Source of the DNA: Streptomyces sp. MMG1533
GTDB taxonomy: Bacteria; Actinomycetota; Actinomycetes; Streptomycetales; Streptomycetaceae
Direction of reading: 5' to 3'
NCBI RefSeq assembly: GCF_001279775.1
Contig: NZ_LGDG01000122.1
Coordinates: 186,001 to 250,000 of the forward strand
DNA length: 64,000 bases
Made by a program: the position numbers and the translations under genes. Every line of letters starts with the position of its first letter. Position 1 is the first letter of the stretch. The notes under the pieces were generated by a model, which ran no database searches, was not told the DNA's origin, and saw only the letters and a list, made by a program, of their open reading frames with translations. This document shows, in pieces, positions 24,342 to 32,501 of the stretch.

Positions 24342-25454
24342 TCAAGGGCGGGCGGGGTCGAGGTCCAGCTGGGTGAGCACGTCGAAGTCCACCCCGTCCG
24401 CCCGGGCGAGGTAGATCCGCTGTCTCACATGGCTGCCCCGCAGCCGCAGCAGCCCGCGCGGCCCCTCGTACGACACGGAGTCGGCGGTCGCGCCGATCGC
24501 CGCCACGTCCAGGGTCCGGGCGCGGGCGACGAGCGCGGCGAGCAACAGCACGCCCTCGTAACAGGATTCGCCGAGACTGCCCGCCGCCGGGGCCTCGACT
24601 CCGAACCGCCCGGCGTACCGGCCGTGGAAGTCGAGAGTGTCCTGGTTCGCCAGCGAGGCGAAGAACCCGGCGGTGCTGTAGAGGTCCGCCGTGGCCGTGG
24701 GGCCGCTGGCCATCAGCATGTTCTCGTCCATGAGCGTGCTCAGCCGCAGACACTGCTGGTCGAGCCCGGCGGCGGCGAACGCCCGGTTGAAGCGGACCGC
24801 GTCACTGCCCACCAGGAGCATCAGGACGGCATCCGCCTCCGACTCCTCGATGCGGCGCAGCACCGGGTCGAACTCGTGGGTGCCCAGCGGGAGATAGGCC
24901 TGGCCGCAGATACCGCCCCCGGACTCCTGTGCGTAGGCGCGGGCGGCCCGGGCGGTGCGGCGCGGCCACACGTAGTCGTTGCCGACCACGAACCAGCGGC
25001 GCACCTTGCGCTCACCCGCCAACAGGCGTATCGCCGGGCGGAGTTGGGAGTCGGGTGTCTCGCTGGTCAGGAAGACTCCCGTGGTGTGCTCGCCGCCCTC
25101 GTACAGCGCGGTGTAGACGTACGGGACGCGGTGCGCGATGCGCGGGGCCAGCGCCTGGCGTACCGAAGAGATGTGCCAGCCGGTGACGCCCTGGACGACA
25201 CCCAGCGCCACCAGCGCCTCGACGCGGTCGGCGATCTCCCGCGGTTCGGCGCCGCCGTCGACCGGCAGCAGCCGCAGCTCCTTGCCGAGCACCCCGCCCG
25301 CGCGGTTGACCTCCTCCGCGGCCAGCCGTGCGCACAGCTCGCAGGCCGGCCCGAAGATCCCCGCCGCTCCCTGCATGGGGAACACCAGCGCCACGCTGAT
25401 CGCGGAGTCGTCGACTGTGAACCAGTCGAGCGGGTGGGGGTCGAGCTCGGACAT
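24342..25454 (-). CDS. Cytoplasmic UrtA/AmiC-like amide-sensing protein
   Basis: A 370-residue type 1 periplasmic-binding fold (ISVALVFPMQGAAGIFGPAC; RWFVVGNDYVWPRRTARAAR) related to UrtA and to AmiC, the amide sensor of Pseudomonas. The N-terminus MSELDPHPLDWFTVDDSAIS has no signal peptide, so it should stay in the cytoplasm and act as a ligand sensor, not as a transport component. AmiC works by binding an antiterminator (AmiR), but no ANTAR-domain partner is nearby. The neighbour across the divergent promoter is a MarR regulator. The gene ends about 300 bp before urtA. Confidence 0.8.
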   Translation of the reverse strand: MSELDPHPLDWFTVDDSAISVALVFPMQGAAGIFGPACELCARLAAEEVNRAGGVLGKELRLLPVDGGAEPREIADRVEALVALGVVQGVTGWHISSVRQALAPRIAHRVPYVYTALYEGGEHTTGVFLTSETPDSQLRPAIRLLAGERKVRRWFVVGNDYVWPRRTARAARAYAQESGGGICGQAYLPLGTHEFDPVLRRIEESEADAVLMLLVGSDAVRFNRAFAAAGLDQQCLRLSTLMDENMLMASGPTATADLYSTAGFFASLANQDTLDFHGRYAGRFGVEAPAAGSLGESCYEGVLLLAALVARARTLDVAAIGATADSVSYEGPRGLLRLRGSHVRQRIYLARADGVDFDVLTQLDLDPARP

Positions 25455-25612
25455 GCGGTCATGATTCCGGGTCCGCCCGGTGAACTCCAGTGCGTCTCGT
25501 GGACCGGTCGGCGGGGAGGCGGCGGGGGAGTGGAGGAGCAGTGTGAGAAGGGGTCCACCCTTGGGGGAAGCGGCACTTGTACGATGTCTGCACCCCGGGA
25601 CCGAGGAGAAGG

Positions 25613-26059
25613 ATGCCCACCCCACCTCCGCGCCAGCCCCAGGATCTGATGCAGTTGTTGACGCGGGCCGAACGACTGGCCGCGCGGAGGCTCCAGACCG
25701 TCCTCGACGAGGACGGCTGCTCGCTCGATTCCTGGCGGGTGCTGGCCCTGCTCGCCGACGGCGAGGGCCACTACATGACGGCGGTGGCCGAAGCGGTGTT
25801 CCTGCCGCCGCCGACGCTCACCAAGCTGGTCGACCACCTCGTCGACCAGAACCTCGTCTACCGGCGGGTGGACCCCCTGGACCGCCGCCGCATCCTCGCC
25901 CACCTCACCCCGCGCGGCCAGAGCTACTGGCGGCGGATCAACCGTGAGGTCCGTGAGCGCTGGCCGGTACTGAGCAACGGCGACGACGAACTGCTGCGCG
26001 GCCTGCTGGAGCGGCTCGTGGACACGCTCGAAGGGGTGTCGGCGGAGTCCGCCCGCTGA
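25613..26059 (+). CDS. MarR-family transcriptional regulator
   Basis: A 148-residue winged-helix protein. The DNA-binding region is around residues 40-95 (SWRVLALLADGEGHYMTAVA, then VFLPPPTLTKLVDHLVDQNL) with the wing VYRRVDPLDRRRILAHLTPRG; terminal helices form the dimer interface. ATG 25613 follows GAGGAGAAGG. It is divergent from the UrtA-like sensor and 100 bp upstream of the aldehyde dehydrogenase gene on the same strand, so either could be its target. The ligand is unknown. Confidence 0.9.
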   Translation: MPTPPPRQPQDLMQLLTRAERLAARRLQTVLDEDGCSLDSWRVLALLADGEGHYMTAVAEAVFLPPPTLTKLVDHLVDQNLVYRRVDPLDRRRILAHLTPRGQSYWRRINREVRERWPVLSNGDDELLRGLLERLVDTLEGVSAESAR

Positions 26060-26132
26060 TCACCGGCTGTCACCCGGTGACGACGTACGGCAGTTTTGGT
26101 GCGCCCGGAATCATTTCCGCACCAGAATGGTT

Positions 26133-26153
26133 GGCGTATACACCTGATACGCC
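26133..26153. promoter_or_regulatory. Inverted repeat before the aldehyde dehydrogenase gene
   Basis: GGCGTAT (26133-26139) and ATACGCC (26147-26153) form a perfect 7-bp inverted repeat with a 7-bp spacer, 23 bp before the dehydrogenase start. Size and spacing suit a dimeric regulator such as the MarR protein encoded just upstream. Confidence 0.5.
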
Positions 26154-26175
26154 CACGTCCCACCAGCGAGGCACC

Positions 26176-27498
26176 GTGAACCAGCACACCCCCGAGCAGC
26201 CCGCCGACGTCGTGGCCCGCCTGCGCGCCACCTTCCGCACCGGGCGCACCAAGCCCGTCGAGTGGCGTACGGCCCAGCTGCACCGCCTGCGCGAGATGCT
26301 CACGGAGAACGGTGCCGACCTGGCCGCCGCCCTTCACGCAGACCTGGGCAAGAGCTCCACCGAGGCGCACCGCACCGAGATCGACTTCACCGTCCGCGAG
26401 ATCGACCACACCCTGGAGCACCTCGCCGACTGGCTGCGCCCCGAGCCGGCCCCGGTCCCGGCACACCTCGGCGCCGACGCCACGGCCTGGACGCAGTACG
26501 ACCCCCTCGGCGTCGTCCTCGTCATCGCCCCCTGGAACTATCCGGCCCAGCTCCTGCTCGCCCCCGTGGTCGGCGCCCTCGCCTCCGGCAACGCGGTGGT
26601 CGCCAAGCCGAGCGAGATGGCCCCCGCCACCTCCGCCGCCCTGGCCCGGCTGCTGCCCGCCTACCTCGACACCGACGCGGTCGCCGTGGTCGAGGGCGGC
26701 ATCCCGGAGACCACGGCCCTGCTGGCCGAGCGTTTCGACCACGTCTTCTACACCGGCAATGGCACGGTCGGCCGCGTCGTGATGCGCGCCGCCGCCGAGC
26801 ACCTCACCCCGGTCACCCTCGAACTCGGCGGCAAGTCACCGGCGTTCGTCGACCGCGACACCGACCTCGACGTCGTCGCCGACCGCCTCGCCCGCGGCAA
26901 GTTCCTCAACGCCGGCCAGACCTGCGTGGCCCCCGACTACGTGCTGACCGACCCGGCCACCGCCACCGCCCTGGAGCCGGCGCTCACCCGGGCCGTCGAG
27001 GCGCTGTACGGCACGGACCCGGCGGATTCCGGCGAGTACGGCCGGATCGTCAACGAACGCCACTTCGACCGCCTGTCGGGCCTGCTCGACTCGGGCCGCG
27101 TGGTCGTCGGCGGCGTGGGCGACCGTGCGACGAAGTACCTCGCCCCGACCGTCCTCGCCGACGTCGACCCCAAGTCGCCCGTCATGCAGGAGGAGATCTT
27201 CGGCCCGATCCTGCCGATCGTCACGGTCTCCGGCCTCGACGAGGCGATCGACTTCATCGGCGACCGCGACAAGCCCCTTGCGCTGTACGTCTTCTCGGAG
27301 TCCGACGAGACGCGGCGCCGGATCGCCGACGAGACCTCGTCCGGCGGTCTCGGTCACGGCCTGCCGCTGGCCCATCTCACCGTCTCCGACCTGCCGTTCG
27401 GCGGTGTGGGCGAGAGCGGCACGGGCAGCTACCACGGCCGCTACTCGATCGAGACGTTCAGCCACCGCAAGGCGGTGCTGAGCAAGCCGCTCAGCTGA
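26176..27498 (+). CDS. NAD(P)+-dependent aldehyde dehydrogenase
   Basis: A 440-residue class-3-like aldehyde dehydrogenase. It shows VLVIAPWNYPAQLLLAPVVG (cofactor pocket), the catalytic Glu in LELGGKSP and the catalytic Cys in GQTCVAPDYVL. The length and PWNYP motif match the fatty/aromatic aldehyde dehydrogenase branch without an N-terminal extension. GTG 26176 is chosen because GCGAGG lies just before it; an upstream ATG at 26077 would add 33 unconserved residues and swallow the inverted repeat. The 3' end overlaps the convergent methyltransferase gene by 8 bp. Confidence 0.9.
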   Translation: MNQHTPEQPADVVARLRATFRTGRTKPVEWRTAQLHRLREMLTENGADLAAALHADLGKSSTEAHRTEIDFTVREIDHTLEHLADWLRPEPAPVPAHLGADATAWTQYDPLGVVLVIAPWNYPAQLLLAPVVGALASGNAVVAKPSEMAPATSAALARLLPAYLDTDAVAVVEGGIPETTALLAERFDHVFYTGNGTVGRVVMRAAAEHLTPVTLELGGKSPAFVDRDTDLDVVADRLARGKFLNAGQTCVAPDYVLTDPATATALEPALTRAVEALYGTDPADSGEYGRIVNERHFDRLSGLLDSGRVVVGGVGDRATKYLAPTVLADVDPKSPVMQEEIFGPILPIVTVSGLDEAIDFIGDRDKPLALYVFSESDETRRRIADETSSGGLGHGLPLAHLTVSDLPFGGVGESGTGSYHGRYSIETFSHRKAVLSKPLS

Positions 27499-28333
27499 GA
27501 CGGTGAGGGACCGGGCCCGCTGCCGCGCTGCCGGCGGCGGGCCTGCGACCCCGGACCGCCCATGCGCGGGCCTCCAGCTCGATCGTCCCGTCCGCACCGG
27601 TCGGCACCGCCTCGCGCAGGGTCTCCCGCAACCGCGCTCGCACGGCCGGTGACAGCGCCGCCGCATAACCGGGAGCCGGGCCCTGGCCCGCCAGGAACGG
27701 CTCCCACAGATCGGTGAAGCCGGCGAAGCGGGTCGGGGCCTCGATCGGGACGACAGCCGTCTCGACCAGCCCTGCCCCGGTCCACAGCGCCCGCAGCGGC
27801 TCCGGGGCGCACAGCGGGAACCGGCCGCCCTCGTCCCGCGCCGCCGCCGAGGGATCCACCGTGATCGCGGCGTCCCAGAAACGGCGCAGGAATCCCATGC
27901 CTTCCGCGTAGTCCCACACATACGCGGCGACCAGCCCGCCCGGCCGCACCGCCCGGACCGCCTCGGCCACCGCGGCGCCCGGCTCGGGCAGGAAGTTCAG
28001 AACGAGCCCGCTGACGGCCACGTCGAAAACGGCGTCGGGGACGGGCAGCGCCTGCGCGTCGGCCAGGGCGAAGGATGCCGGTGCGGAGACGGAAGCACGG
28101 GCCGTGGCCACGAACCCGGGGGACCGCTCCAGCCCCAGCAGCGTCCGGGGGCGGCAGCGGGCGGCCACCGCCTGGGTCAACGCCCCCGAACCGCAGCCCA
28201 CGTCCAGCCAGCGCAGACCGTCCTCGCATTCGAGCCAGGACACGAAACCGGCCGCGACCAGCCGGCTCCACCGGCCCATGTACCGCTCGTAGGCATCGCC
28301 GGCGGCCCACACGTCGACATGCTGCTCCGTCAC
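27491..28333 (-). CDS. SAM-dependent class I methyltransferase
   Basis: A 280-residue methyltransferase. Motif I is LDVGCGSGALTQAVA near residues 43-57, followed by the acidic cofactor loop LLGLERSPG, ADAQALPVPDAVFDVAVSGL and the post-I motif RAVRPGGLVAAYVWDY. These are features of the UbiE/Methyltransf_11 group. The acceptor is unknown. Translation starts at GTG (28331-28333) behind GGAAGGTGGG. It diverges from the chitinase, sharing a 220-bp promoter region. Confidence 0.88.
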   Translation of the reverse strand: MTEQHVDVWAAGDAYERYMGRWSRLVAAGFVSWLECEDGLRWLDVGCGSGALTQAVAARCRPRTLLGLERSPGFVATARASVSAPASFALADAQALPVPDAVFDVAVSGLVLNFLPEPGAAVAEAVRAVRPGGLVAAYVWDYAEGMGFLRRFWDAAITVDPSAAARDEGGRFPLCAPEPLRALWTGAGLVETAVVPIEAPTRFAGFTDLWEPFLAGQGPAPGYAAALSPAVRARLRETLREAVPTGADGTIELEARAWAVRGRRPAAGSAAAGPVPHRLS

Positions 28334-28391
28334 CTGCCCACCTTCCCCGACCGGCTCCCCACCCGCAATTCGCTGTCACCCGCAGGGGTTG

Positions 28392-28421
28392 ACTGGTCTA
28401 CACCCTTGACTGGTACAGACC
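28392..28421 (+). promoter_or_regulatory. Pair of DasR-type (dre) sites at the chitinase promoter
   Basis: ACTGGTCTACACC (28392-28404) and ACTGGTACAGACC (28409-28421) are direct repeats 17 bp apart. Each closely matches the DasR responsive element core ACTGGTCTAGACC and the direct repeats long known at Streptomyces chitinase promoters. DasR would repress until GlcN-6-P or related phosphosugars accumulate. Confidence 0.78.
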
Positions 28422-28560
28422 AAAGGAGTTGAGTGTGCTGCCACACCCCCCACCACGGCCGCGCCCACGCCGTGCCGGGCCGACCGGCACGTGTGCACAA
28501 GGCCCGGCTCCGCCCTGCCCTTGTCCGGGTGCGGCCGTGCTCCGCAAAGGAGTTGATCCT

Positions 28561-29448
28561 GTGTCGAGACGCCGTATCTCCGCCGTGGTCACCGCTCTCG
28601 TCCTCGGCGGCACCGTGCCGGTCCTGCTGCCGGCCTCGCCCGCGTCCGCCGCCGCCTGTTCGAGCTATCCGAACTGGGTGGCGGGAAAGTCGTACGTCAC
28701 CGGCAACATCGTGCGGTACACCGACGGCAAGGCCTACATCGCCGAACACGACAACCCGGGCTACGACCCGACCGTCAGCACCTGGTACTGGGAGCCCTAT
28801 GCCTGCGACGGCGGCTCCACGCCCGTCGGGACCTTCGTGGTGAGCGAGGCGCAGTTCAACCAGATGTTCCCGGGCCGGAACTCCTTCTACACCTACAGCG
28901 GTCTCACCGCCGCGCTCAGTGCCTACCCCGGTTTCGCCAACACCGGCAGCGACACGGTGAAGAAGCAGGAGGCCGCCGCATTCCTCGCCAACGTCGGTCA
29001 CGAGACCGGCGGACTGGTGCACGTGGTCGAGCAGAACACCGCCAACTACCCGCACTACTGCGACTGGAGCCAGCCGTACGGCTGTCCGGCCGGGCAGGCC
29101 GCGTACTACGGACGCGGCCCCATCCAGCTCAGCTGGAACTTCAACTACAAAGCCGCCGGGGACGCGCTCGGCATCGACCTGCTGAACAACCCCTGGCTGG
29201 TGCAGAACGACGCGGCCGTCGCCTGGAAGACGGCCCTGTGGTACTGGAACACCCAGAGCGGCCCCGGCACCATGACCCCGCACAACGCCATGGTGAACGG
29301 CGCCGGCTTCGGCCAGACGATCCGCAGCATCAACGGATCCCTGGAGTGCGACGGCAAGAACCCCGCACAGGTGCAGAGCCGCGTGACCAACTACCAGCAG
29401 TTCGCCCAGATCCTCGGGGTGTCGCCGGGCGGCAATCTGTACTGCTGA
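28561..29448 (+). CDS. Secreted family 19 chitinase with N-terminal chitin-binding module
   Basis: A 295-residue exported enzyme. The Sec-type signal MSRRRISAVVTALVLGGTVP runs to the Ala-Ser-Ala site near residue 31. A CBM5/12-like module (WVAGKSYVTGNIVRYTDGKA to WYWEPY) follows, then a GH19 catalytic domain with the FLANVGHETGG block holding the catalytic Glu, YYGRGPIQLSWNFNY and a Cys-rich end. It hydrolyses chitin endwise or internally; GH19 enzymes in Streptomyces also inhibit fungi. GTG 28561 lies 8 nt after AAAGGAG. The same AAAGGAGTTGA word occurs 124 bp upstream, so a longer in-frame product from 28435 cannot be excluded. Confidence 0.93.
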   Translation: MSRRRISAVVTALVLGGTVPVLLPASPASAAACSSYPNWVAGKSYVTGNIVRYTDGKAYIAEHDNPGYDPTVSTWYWEPYACDGGSTPVGTFVVSEAQFNQMFPGRNSFYTYSGLTAALSAYPGFANTGSDTVKKQEAAAFLANVGHETGGLVHVVEQNTANYPHYCDWSQPYGCPAGQAAYYGRGPIQLSWNFNYKAAGDALGIDLLNNPWLVQNDAAVAWKTALWYWNTQSGPGTMTPHNAMVNGAGFGQTIRSINGSLECDGKNPAQVQSRVTNYQQFAQILGVSPGGNLYC

Positions 29449-29512
29449 GGCGCTGTACAGGAGTTCGCCAAGTGCATACGGCGCCGAATCGTCCGTGTGC
29501 CAGACTCCGCCG

Positions 29513-30418
29513 ATGACCTCCGAAACGATCACCGCGGACGCCGCGGGCACCTGGAAACTCGGCGACCTCACCGTCAACCGCATCGGTTTCGGCTCGATGC
29601 GGTTGACGGGCAGCGCCGCCTTCCACCACGGGACGCCCAGCGAGCGGGGACGCTCGATCGCCGTGCTGCGCAAGGCGGTCGAGCTCGGTGTGAACCACAT
29701 CGACACGGCCGCCTTCTACTTCTCCGCCCTGCGCTCCGCCAACGAACTCATCAACAGCGCGCTGTCGCCGTACGCCGACGACCTGGTCGTCGTCACCAAG
29801 GTCGGCCCGTACCGCGACTGTTCGGGGGAGTGGGGCACACCGGCCCGCCCCGACGAGCTGCGTGGGCACGTCGAGGAGAACCTGCGCCAGCTCGGCCGTG
29901 ACCATCTCGACGTCGTCAACTTCCGCCGGTCGCGCCAGGACTCGATCGCCGAGCACTTCGGTGCCCTCGCCGAACTGCGCGAGGCGGGGCTGGTCCGGCA
30001 CCTCGGCATCTCCGGCGTCGAGCCGCGCCACCTCGCCGAGGCGCAGGCCATCGCGCCGGTGGTGTGCGTGCAGAACCGGTTCGGGCTCGACTTCCACGAC
30101 CCCGCCACCGACGAAGTCCTGCGCCTGTGCGGCGAACAGGGCATCGCCTTCGTGCCGTTCTTCGCCGTCGCGGGCGACGCAGGCTCCCGGGGGGCGACCA
30201 CTGCTCACGACGACGAGGTGCTCGCCATTGCTCGGGCCCACGAGGTGACCCCTGTCCGGATCAGGATCGCCTGGACCCTGCATCAGGGCCCGCACGTCCT
30301 GGCCATCCCGGGCACCGGCAACCCGGACCACCTCGCCGAGAACGTCGCCGCGGGTGCCGTCCGCCTCACCAGGAAGGAGCTGGCGACGCTCAACGCGCTT
30401 CATCAGAGGGCAAGTTGA
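29513..30418 (+). CDS. Aldo/keto reductase, atypical active site
   Basis: A 301-residue AKR barrel: LTVNRIGFGSMRLTG, NHIDTAAFYFSALRSANELI with the Asp-Tyr pair, the catalytic Lys in VVVTKVGPY and the NADPH-binding end LAIPGTGNPDHLAENV. The catalytic His normally found in the fifth strand (xxLHxx) is replaced: the stretch reads LDVVNFRRS. Activity on carbonyls may therefore differ from that of classical AKRs. ATG 29513 is 65 bp after the chitinase stop; earlier starts lack a ribosome binding site. The substrate is unknown. Confidence 0.87.
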   Translation: MTSETITADAAGTWKLGDLTVNRIGFGSMRLTGSAAFHHGTPSERGRSIAVLRKAVELGVNHIDTAAFYFSALRSANELINSALSPYADDLVVVTKVGPYRDCSGEWGTPARPDELRGHVEENLRQLGRDHLDVVNFRRSRQDSIAEHFGALAELREAGLVRHLGISGVEPRHLAEAQAIAPVVCVQNRFGLDFHDPATDEVLRLCGEQGIAFVPFFAVAGDAGSRGATTAHDDEVLAIARAHEVTPVRIRIAWTLHQGPHVLAIPGTGNPDHLAENVAAGAVRLTRKELATLNALHQRAS

Positions 30419-30430
30419 GAGAGGCTCCGC

Positions 30431-30889
30431 TCAGACCGCCCACTCGCCCTCGCGCATCAGATGCCGCCCGCGCAGCTCGTGCTCCCCGTGCCACGCCTGC
30501 ACGGCGTGCGGCCGGACCTGGAAGAATGCGTACGACGCGCTGTCCCGGCGGGGATCCCAGCCCGTCTTCGCCACGAACGCGCCGACCGCCGAGTCCGGCA
30601 CGGTCCGCCCCTCGAACGTCTGGACGTCCCCGTCGAGGAGCACGACGTCCTGGGTGTCCCCGAACGCCAGCCGCACCCGGCCGCCGTCGCGCAGATTACG
30701 GCCCGTGGGATTGGTCAGCCGAGTGGCCATCCACAAGGAGCCCTCGTCCCACACGAACCACAGGGCGACCAGACACGGCAGCCCGTCGGCGTCGGCCGTG
30801 GCCACCCAGACGTCCAACTCCCGCTCCAGACGGGCCAGTACGTCACGCTTGCGCTGCTCGGCGGTACGGGGCGGCTCGGTGATCTTCAT
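30431..30889 (-). CDS. Pyridoxamine 5'-phosphate oxidase-fold flavoprotein
   Basis: A 152-residue split-barrel protein. VWVATADADGLPCLVALWFV and GSLWMATRLTNPTGRNLRDG are typical of the PNPOx-like/F420-binding family that bind FMN, F420 or haem. Its length fits the single-domain actinobacterial versions. The physiological reaction is unknown. The start at 30889 is preceded by CTCCCC on the opposite strand, giving a reasonable GGGGAG-like signal on its own mRNA. It ends 12 bp from the convergent AKR. Confidence 0.8.
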   Translation of the reverse strand: MKITEPPRTAEQRKRDVLARLERELDVWVATADADGLPCLVALWFVWDEGSLWMATRLTNPTGRNLRDGGRVRLAFGDTQDVVLLDGDVQTFEGRTVPDSAVGAFVAKTGWDPRRDSASYAFFQVRPHAVQAWHGEHELRGRHLMREGEWAV

Positions 30890-30967
30890 AAAGGGGAGGC
30901 TACCCGCCCGGCGCCGGTGCGAAAGTGTGAAGGCCCGCATCCGATCAACGGAAAGAGAACCTTCGGT

Positions 30968-31618
30968 ATGGCCGTCATCCACCACACCACCCTCAAGCCG
31001 ACCAAGCTCGAACTGCTCACCGCCTGGCTGCCCACCCGCCCCTGGTACGGCGGCGGTCCCGGCGAACCGAAGCTGACCAAGGCCGGCGGCTTCCGGCTGG
31101 ACGACCCGGAGGGCGAGGTCGGTATCGAGTTCATGGTGGCCACCGACACCTCGGGCGCCGAACCGGCCGCCTACCTGGTGCCGCTCACCTATCGAGGCGC
31201 TCCGCTCGCCGGGGCGGAGCACGCCCTCGTCGGCACCATGGAGCACGGCGTGCTGGGACCCCGCTGGGCCTACGACGGCTCCCACGACCCGGTGCTGGTG
31301 GCCCAGTTGCTCGCAATGATCGAGGGGCGTGCGCAGGCACAGGCCCAGAGCGTCAACGACACCCCGGACCACGACGTCATCCGCTCCTGCACGGGTGACG
31401 TCCCTGCCCCTTCCGCCGTTCTCGCGGTCGCCGACGACGAAGAGGGAACCGAACTGTCCTTCCCGCAGGGCGCGACGCTCCGCCTGCAGCGGGTCCTGCG
31501 TCCCGCCCAGGACGGCGTGTCCCTCCTGCCGCCGGGTGCGATCGGCCATGTCGCCGCTCCCTGGAACACGCCGGACGGCGCACGCGCACAGGGGCTGCTG
31601 GCCGTCCTGCGCCCGTAG
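30968..31618 (+). CDS. Protein with maltokinase N-terminal cap-like domain
   Basis: A 216-residue protein whose segments LELLTAWLPTRPWYGG, VGIEFMVATDTSG and YLVPLTYRGAPLAGAEHALV resemble the N-terminal cap of maltokinase and trehalose synthase/maltokinase fusions. The kinase lobe is absent, so no catalytic role can be assigned. The signals LVGTMEHGVLGPRWAYDGSH fit the same group of stand-alone cap proteins in actinomycetes. ATG 30968 is preceded by GGAAAGAGAA. It is divergent from the flavoprotein gene by 78 bp. Confidence 0.78.
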   Translation: MAVIHHTTLKPTKLELLTAWLPTRPWYGGGPGEPKLTKAGGFRLDDPEGEVGIEFMVATDTSGAEPAAYLVPLTYRGAPLAGAEHALVGTMEHGVLGPRWAYDGSHDPVLVAQLLAMIEGRAQAQAQSVNDTPDHDVIRSCTGDVPAPSAVLAVADDEEGTELSFPQGATLRLQRVLRPAQDGVSLLPPGAIGHVAAPWNTPDGARAQGLLAVLRP

Positions 31619-31625
31619 GAGCGGT

Positions 31626-32333
31626 TCAGCCCAGCTGTTCGTGCAGGAAGGGCACGGTGCTCTGCCAGGCGCGGGCGGCCGACTCCGCGTGGTAGACCGG
31701 GCGGCCGTCGTTGAAGAAGGCGTGGTCGGCCGGGTAGCGGCGGAAGTCCGGGGTGATCCCCGACTGCTGCCGGATGGCCTCGGCCAACCCGTCGACGGTC
31801 TGAGCCGGGATGCTCCGGTCGAGTTCGCCGAAATGCCCCAGGACCTGTGCCTCGAGCCTCGTGAAGTCGGGCAACTCGCCCTGGATGACGCCGTAGAACG
31901 GCACGGCTGCGCTGACCCGGGGGTCGGCCGCCGCCAGGTACAGCACGAAGCCGCCGCCCATGCAGAAGCCGACCGCGCCGACCGTGTCCGAGGTGACCTC
32001 GGGCAGCGACAGCAGATGGTCGACGGCGCCGGACAGCAGCTCGACGCCGCGCGCGACCGGGAGGGCCTGCATCATCCGCAGGGCCTCCTGGCTCTCGTGC
32101 GCCACGTTGCCGCCGTACAGGTCGGGGGCGAGGGCGACGAAACCCTCCCGTGCGAGCCGGTCGGCGATGTCGGCGATGTGGTCGGTCAGGCCCCACCACT
32201 CCTGGATGACGATGACGCCCGGTCCGCGGCCGGACGGCGGCAGGGCCAGATAGCCGTGCGCGGTGGTCCCGCCACTCGGGAAGGTGACGTTCTGGTGGGC
32301 CGGGGCACCGGTCGACTTCGGCAGTTCGGTCAT
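31626..32333 (-). CDS. Dienelactone hydrolase family protein
   Basis: A 235-residue alpha/beta hydrolase. VIVIQEWWGLTDHIADIADR holds the conserved Glu and Trp, GFCMGGGFVLYLAAA carries the Cys nucleophile, and DHAFFND carries the His, the usual Cys-His-Asp triad of carboxymethylenebutenolidase. Dienelactone hydrolases open dienelactone in chloroaromatic breakdown, but no chlorocatechol genes are linked, so the natural substrate is open. It ends 8 bp from the convergent cap-domain gene. The start at 32333 is preceded by an AGTCGAG-type weak ribosome binding site. Confidence 0.9.
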   Translation of the reverse strand: MTELPKSTGAPAHQNVTFPSGGTTAHGYLALPPSGRGPGVIVIQEWWGLTDHIADIADRLAREGFVALAPDLYGGNVAHESQEALRMMQALPVARGVELLSGAVDHLLSLPEVTSDTVGAVGFCMGGGFVLYLAAADPRVSAAVPFYGVIQGELPDFTRLEAQVLGHFGELDRSIPAQTVDGLAEAIRQQSGITPDFRRYPADHAFFNDGRPVYHAESAARAWQSTVPFLHEQLG

Positions 32334-32453
32334 GGCACTCGACTCCTGTGCGGCAGTACCTGGTGGGGCGCAGCCCCCGGACGTGATCTCCAGCCTGTCA
32401 CGCACGGAGCGGCCGCATCCACGTACCCCTCCGGGCTGACTGGCGCACGCGAA

Positions 32454-32467
32454 GTTTTACGTATAAC
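32454..32467. promoter_or_regulatory. Near-palindrome in the divergent promoter region
   Basis: GTTTTACGTATAAC at 32454-32467 is an imperfect palindrome around TACGTA in an otherwise G+C-rich gap between the dienelactone hydrolase and the VOC gene. It may be an operator or a -10-like A+T element; nothing further supports it. Confidence 0.3.
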
Positions 32468-32501
32468 CTCTCCCGTCAATCACCCCTCCCGAAAGGCCCC
32501 G

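Noticed and set aside
24342..25454. A second urea transporter binding protein
   Set aside because: There is no signal peptide or lipobox and no separate permease genes; a cytosolic sensor fits better.
28435..28560. Longer chitinase starting at 28435
   Set aside because: The product would begin with a Pro/Arg-rich stretch before the signal peptide. It is kept only as a possibility in the findings because a ribosome binding site is present.
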